In this document: piece by piece, positions 4,385 to 5,087 of the stretch
Position numbering within the stretch: position 1 is the first letter of the stretch
Layout: every line of letters begins with the position of its first letter
Notes under the pieces: generated by a model
Told to the model about the DNA's origin: nothing
Databases searched by the model: none
The model's input: the letters and a program-made list of their open reading frames with translations, nothing else
Translations under genes and position numbers: made by a program
NCBI GenBank assembly: GCA_029863035.1
Contig: JAOTWH010000162.1
Span: 1-5,087, forward strand
Direction of reading: 5' to 3'
Length of the DNA stretch: 5,087 bases
Source of the DNA: Acidimicrobiia bacterium
GTDB lineage: Bacteria; Actinomycetota; Acidimicrobiia; UBA5794; JAOTWH01

Positions 4385-5087
4385 ACACCATCAACGACCA
4401 AGAAGTTGCGGAGATCATTGAGCGCGTCAAGCAACGTTTGTCGGGAGCAGGTCCCCGCCCGGGCCAGACGATTCGGGCCGAGGCTGAGCTAAGCGAGGCA
4501 GAGGCTGCCGAGCTTGGAGACGGCATCTACGCCGATGTCGACTCTGCGGTAGTCGCGGCCCGGGCGGCCTTCATGGCCTACCGCCAGGTGGGCCTCGACG
4601 GGCGCCGCAAGATCGTCGATGCCATTCGCCTCTCCATGTTGGAGCATGCCGAGCGCTTGGCGCGCATGGCCCATGAGGAGACAGGCCTGGGCCGTGTCGA
4701 GGACAAGGTGCGAAAGAACCTCCTCGTCACCAACAAAACGCCCGGGCCAGAAGACCTGGAGCCCGAGGTGGTGACGGGTGACGGCGGCATGATGGTCACC
4801 GAATACGCTCCATATGGGGTGATAGGCGCCATCACTCCCACCACCAACCCAACCTCGACCATCATCAATAACGCCATCTCGATCGTGTCTGCCGGAAACG
4901 CGGTGGTCTTCAACGTTCACCCCAATGCCAAAAAGGTGTCCGCCGAGAACGTTCGTTTGCTCAATCGAGCCATCGTCGGCGCCGGTGGCCCGCCCGACCT
5001 GATCACCGCCATCCCGGAGCCAACCATCGAGAGCGCCGGTGCGCTTATGCATCATCCTGGTGTCAGGGTGCTGTTGGTGACGGGGGG
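4381..5087 (+). CDS. CoA-acylating aldehyde dehydrogenase, PduP/EutE type (5' part)
   Basis: The frame from GTG 4381 stays open to the window edge, giving 235 residues, about half of the roughly 460-residue family length. The family hallmark is [20 protein letters not shown] (141-160), followed by [22 protein letters not shown] (163-184), the NAD(H)/CoA-binding Rossmann region of acylating dehydrogenases (EutE, PduP, AdhE N-terminal domain). The catalytic Cys should lie past the edge and cannot be checked. The enzyme converts an aldehyde, CoA and NAD+ to acyl-CoA and NADH; with DeoC as partner the aldehyde is expected to be acetaldehyde. An N-terminal helix (5-20) and linker (21-35) precede the catalytic fold, as in PduP. 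The GTG overlaps the BMC-P stop (GTGA), indicating translational coupling. Being cut is a window effect; no frameshift is visible. Confidence 0.95.
   Translation, partial: MNTINDQEVAEIIERVKQRLSGAGPRPGQTIRAEAELSEAEAAELGDGIYADVDSAVVAARAAFMAYRQVGLDGRRKIVDAIRLSMLEHAERLARMAHEETGLGRVEDKVRKNLLVTNKTPGPEDLEPEVVTGDGGMMVTEYAPYGVIGAITPTTNPTSTIINNAISIVSAGNAVVFNVHPNAKKVSAENVRLLNRAIVGAGGPPDLITAIPEPTIESAGALMHHPGVRVLLVTG
4393..4440 (+). other. Predicted encapsulation peptide of the aldehyde dehydrogenase
   Basis: Residues 5-20 ([16 protein letters not shown]) form an amphipathic helix with Val9, Ile12, Ile13, Val16 and Leu20 on one face, followed by a Gly/Pro linker. Position and character match the experimentally known N-terminal targeting helix of PduP, though the residues differ. 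Confidence 0.75.

Noticed and set aside
4489..5055. 188-codon - strand frame opposite the aldehyde dehydrogenase
   Set aside because: His/Gly/Asp-rich antisense translation without family features; the + strand encodes a clear dehydrogenase.
4381..5087. The aldehyde dehydrogenase as a truncated pseudogene
   Set aside because: The frame is intact to the last base of the window, so the missing half is due to the window edge.
1..5087. CRISPR arrays, tRNA or rRNA genes, insertion sequences, attachment sites
   Set aside because: No regularly spaced repeats, no cloverleaf or rRNA-like stretches, no transposase or integrase frames and no terminal inverted repeats were seen on either strand.

Overview
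The window carries the front part of a bacterial microcompartment (BMC) operon on the + strand, from 1711 to beyond the right edge. A divergent helix-turn-helix gene and a drug/metabolite-type membrane transporter lie on the - strand to its left. High GC content, strong G/C preference at third codon positions, several GTG starts and very few TTA codons suggest a GC-rich bacterium, most likely an actinobacterium. An Acidimicrobiia-like lineage is only a guess; no rRNA or other taxonomic marker is present.

Layout. 1-60: the probable 3' end of an unidentified + strand gene, whose stop codon overlaps the stop of the convergent transporter. 57-986 (-): EamA/DMT transporter with about ten membrane segments. 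1016-1585 or 1648 (-): DNA-binding HTH protein with a long coiled coil, 29 nt upstream of the transporter and probably co-transcribed with it. About 1586-1710: divergent control region with several short inverted repeats. 1711-2295: RpiB-like sugar-phosphate isomerase. 2292-3155: deoxyribose-5-phosphate aldolase (DeoC). 3142-3768: tandem-domain trimeric shell protein (BMC-T). 3781-4083: hexameric shell protein (BMC-H). 4097-4384: pentameric vertex protein (BMC-P, EutN/CcmL family). 4381-5087: first half of a CoA-acylating aldehyde dehydrogenase (PduP/EutE type), cut by the window edge. All six operon genes overlap or lie within 13 nt of each other.

The pairing of DeoC and RpiB homologues with an acylating aldehyde dehydrogenase and shell proteins matches the 'sugar phosphate utilizing' (SPU) class of BMC loci, defined mainly by comparative genomics. 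Expected flow: 2-deoxyribose 5-phosphate is split by DeoC into glyceraldehyde 3-phosphate and acetaldehyde. The shell retains the acetaldehyde and the dehydrogenase turns it into acetyl-CoA. All three enzymes begin with a short amphipathic helix that looks like an encapsulation peptide.

Two features do not fit the textbook enzymes. The RpiB homologue has Asp where the E. coli-type enzyme has its catalytic Cys, while keeping the ring-opening His; this matters because deoxyribose 5-phosphate has no 2-OH and cannot undergo the normal RpiB isomerisation. DeoC has a four-cysteine cluster between its targeting helix and its barrel. No phosphotransacylase, alcohol dehydrogenase, kinase or phosphopentomutase is visible; any such genes would lie beyond the right edge or elsewhere in the genome.
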